NCBI GenBank assembly: GCA_021800255.1
Contig: JAJYZC010000014.1
Location: 1 to 55,846 of the forward strand
DNA length: 55,846 nt
Source of the DNA: Acidobacteriota bacterium
GTDB lineage: Bacteria > Acidobacteriota > Terriglobia > Terriglobales > Acidobacteriaceae
Reading direction: 5' to 3'
In this document: positions 55,831 through 55,846 of the stretch, in pieces
How positions within the stretch are numbered: position 1 is the stretch's first letter
Layout: every line of letters begins with the position of its first letter
The notes under the pieces: generated by a model
Seen by the model: only the letters and a program-made list of their open reading frames with translations
What the model was told of the DNA's origin: nothing
The model's database searches: none
Position numbers and translations under genes: made by a program

Positions 55831-55846
55831 AGCTCCAGTCTTTTCC

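Overview
The window looks like a chromosomal segment of a GC-rich, Gram-negative, polysaccharide-degrading bacterium, most likely Acidobacteriota (Terriglobia/Acidobacteriaceae type). This is an inference. It rests on an Oar-like TonB-dependent receptor with an N-terminal carboxypeptidase-regulatory domain, a split KdpD, a System I (Ccm) cytochrome c maturation cluster, a density of exported glycoside hydrolases, and short dispersed palindromic repeats. No tRNA, rRNA or CRISPR array was found.

Layout. 0-7 kb: 5'-truncated glnS, a split KdpD module whose kinase half lacks the phospho-acceptor histidine, and two divergent envelope glycosyltransferases. 7-14 kb: a leftward block of ZIP transporter, ychF, a DUF4149 protein and a partial ccm set (ccmF, ccmH, a CcmI-like stub and a carboxypeptidase-regulatory-domain protein). 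14-16.6 kb: a degenerate receiver protein and uvrB. 16.7-19.4 kb: a small low-GC accessory island with a 650-residue coiled-coil protein of unknown function, two copies of a 65-bp palindromic repeat, a transposase C-terminal remnant and a broken HTH antitoxin-like gene. 19.4-28 kb: a methyltransferase, a PfkB sugar kinase with a frameshifting 28-bp duplication, a GH51 arabinofuranosidase, a DUF4145 protein, pncB and glmS. 28-41 kb: a carbohydrate locus with a GH42 beta-galactosidase, a GH128-like glucanase, a TonB receptor, an SSS symporter, a LacI regulator, an APC permease and a sialate-O-acetylesterase-like enzyme. 41-47 kb: an exported YqgE-like protein and a trehalose module (exported trehalase, OtsB, and an OtsA fused to a membrane sensor-like region). 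47-56 kb: a Tat-exported GH2 beta-galactosidase, cinA, a beta-propeller protein, pgpA, yacG, an IclR regulator and a Cys-rich membrane protein.

How the parts may work together. GH51, GH42, GH2, GH128 and the acetylesterase, with the TonB receptor and symporter, would suit degradation and uptake of an acetylated, arabinose/galactose-decorated plant polymer. A LacI-type palindrome (GAAATCGATTTC) lies inside the putative lacI promoter, and a one-mismatch copy lies just downstream of a putative TonB-receptor promoter, suggesting a local regulon. The most unusual gene is the trehalose-6-phosphate synthase: an extracytoplasmic sensor-like domain, a HAMP-like linker and a coiled coil precede the GT20 catalytic domain, and the reading frame overlaps otsB by 17 bp. 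With an exported trehalase converging on otsB, this could be a directly signal-gated trehalose cycle. The degenerate kinase, the degenerate receiver and the island protein are the other points most worth checking.
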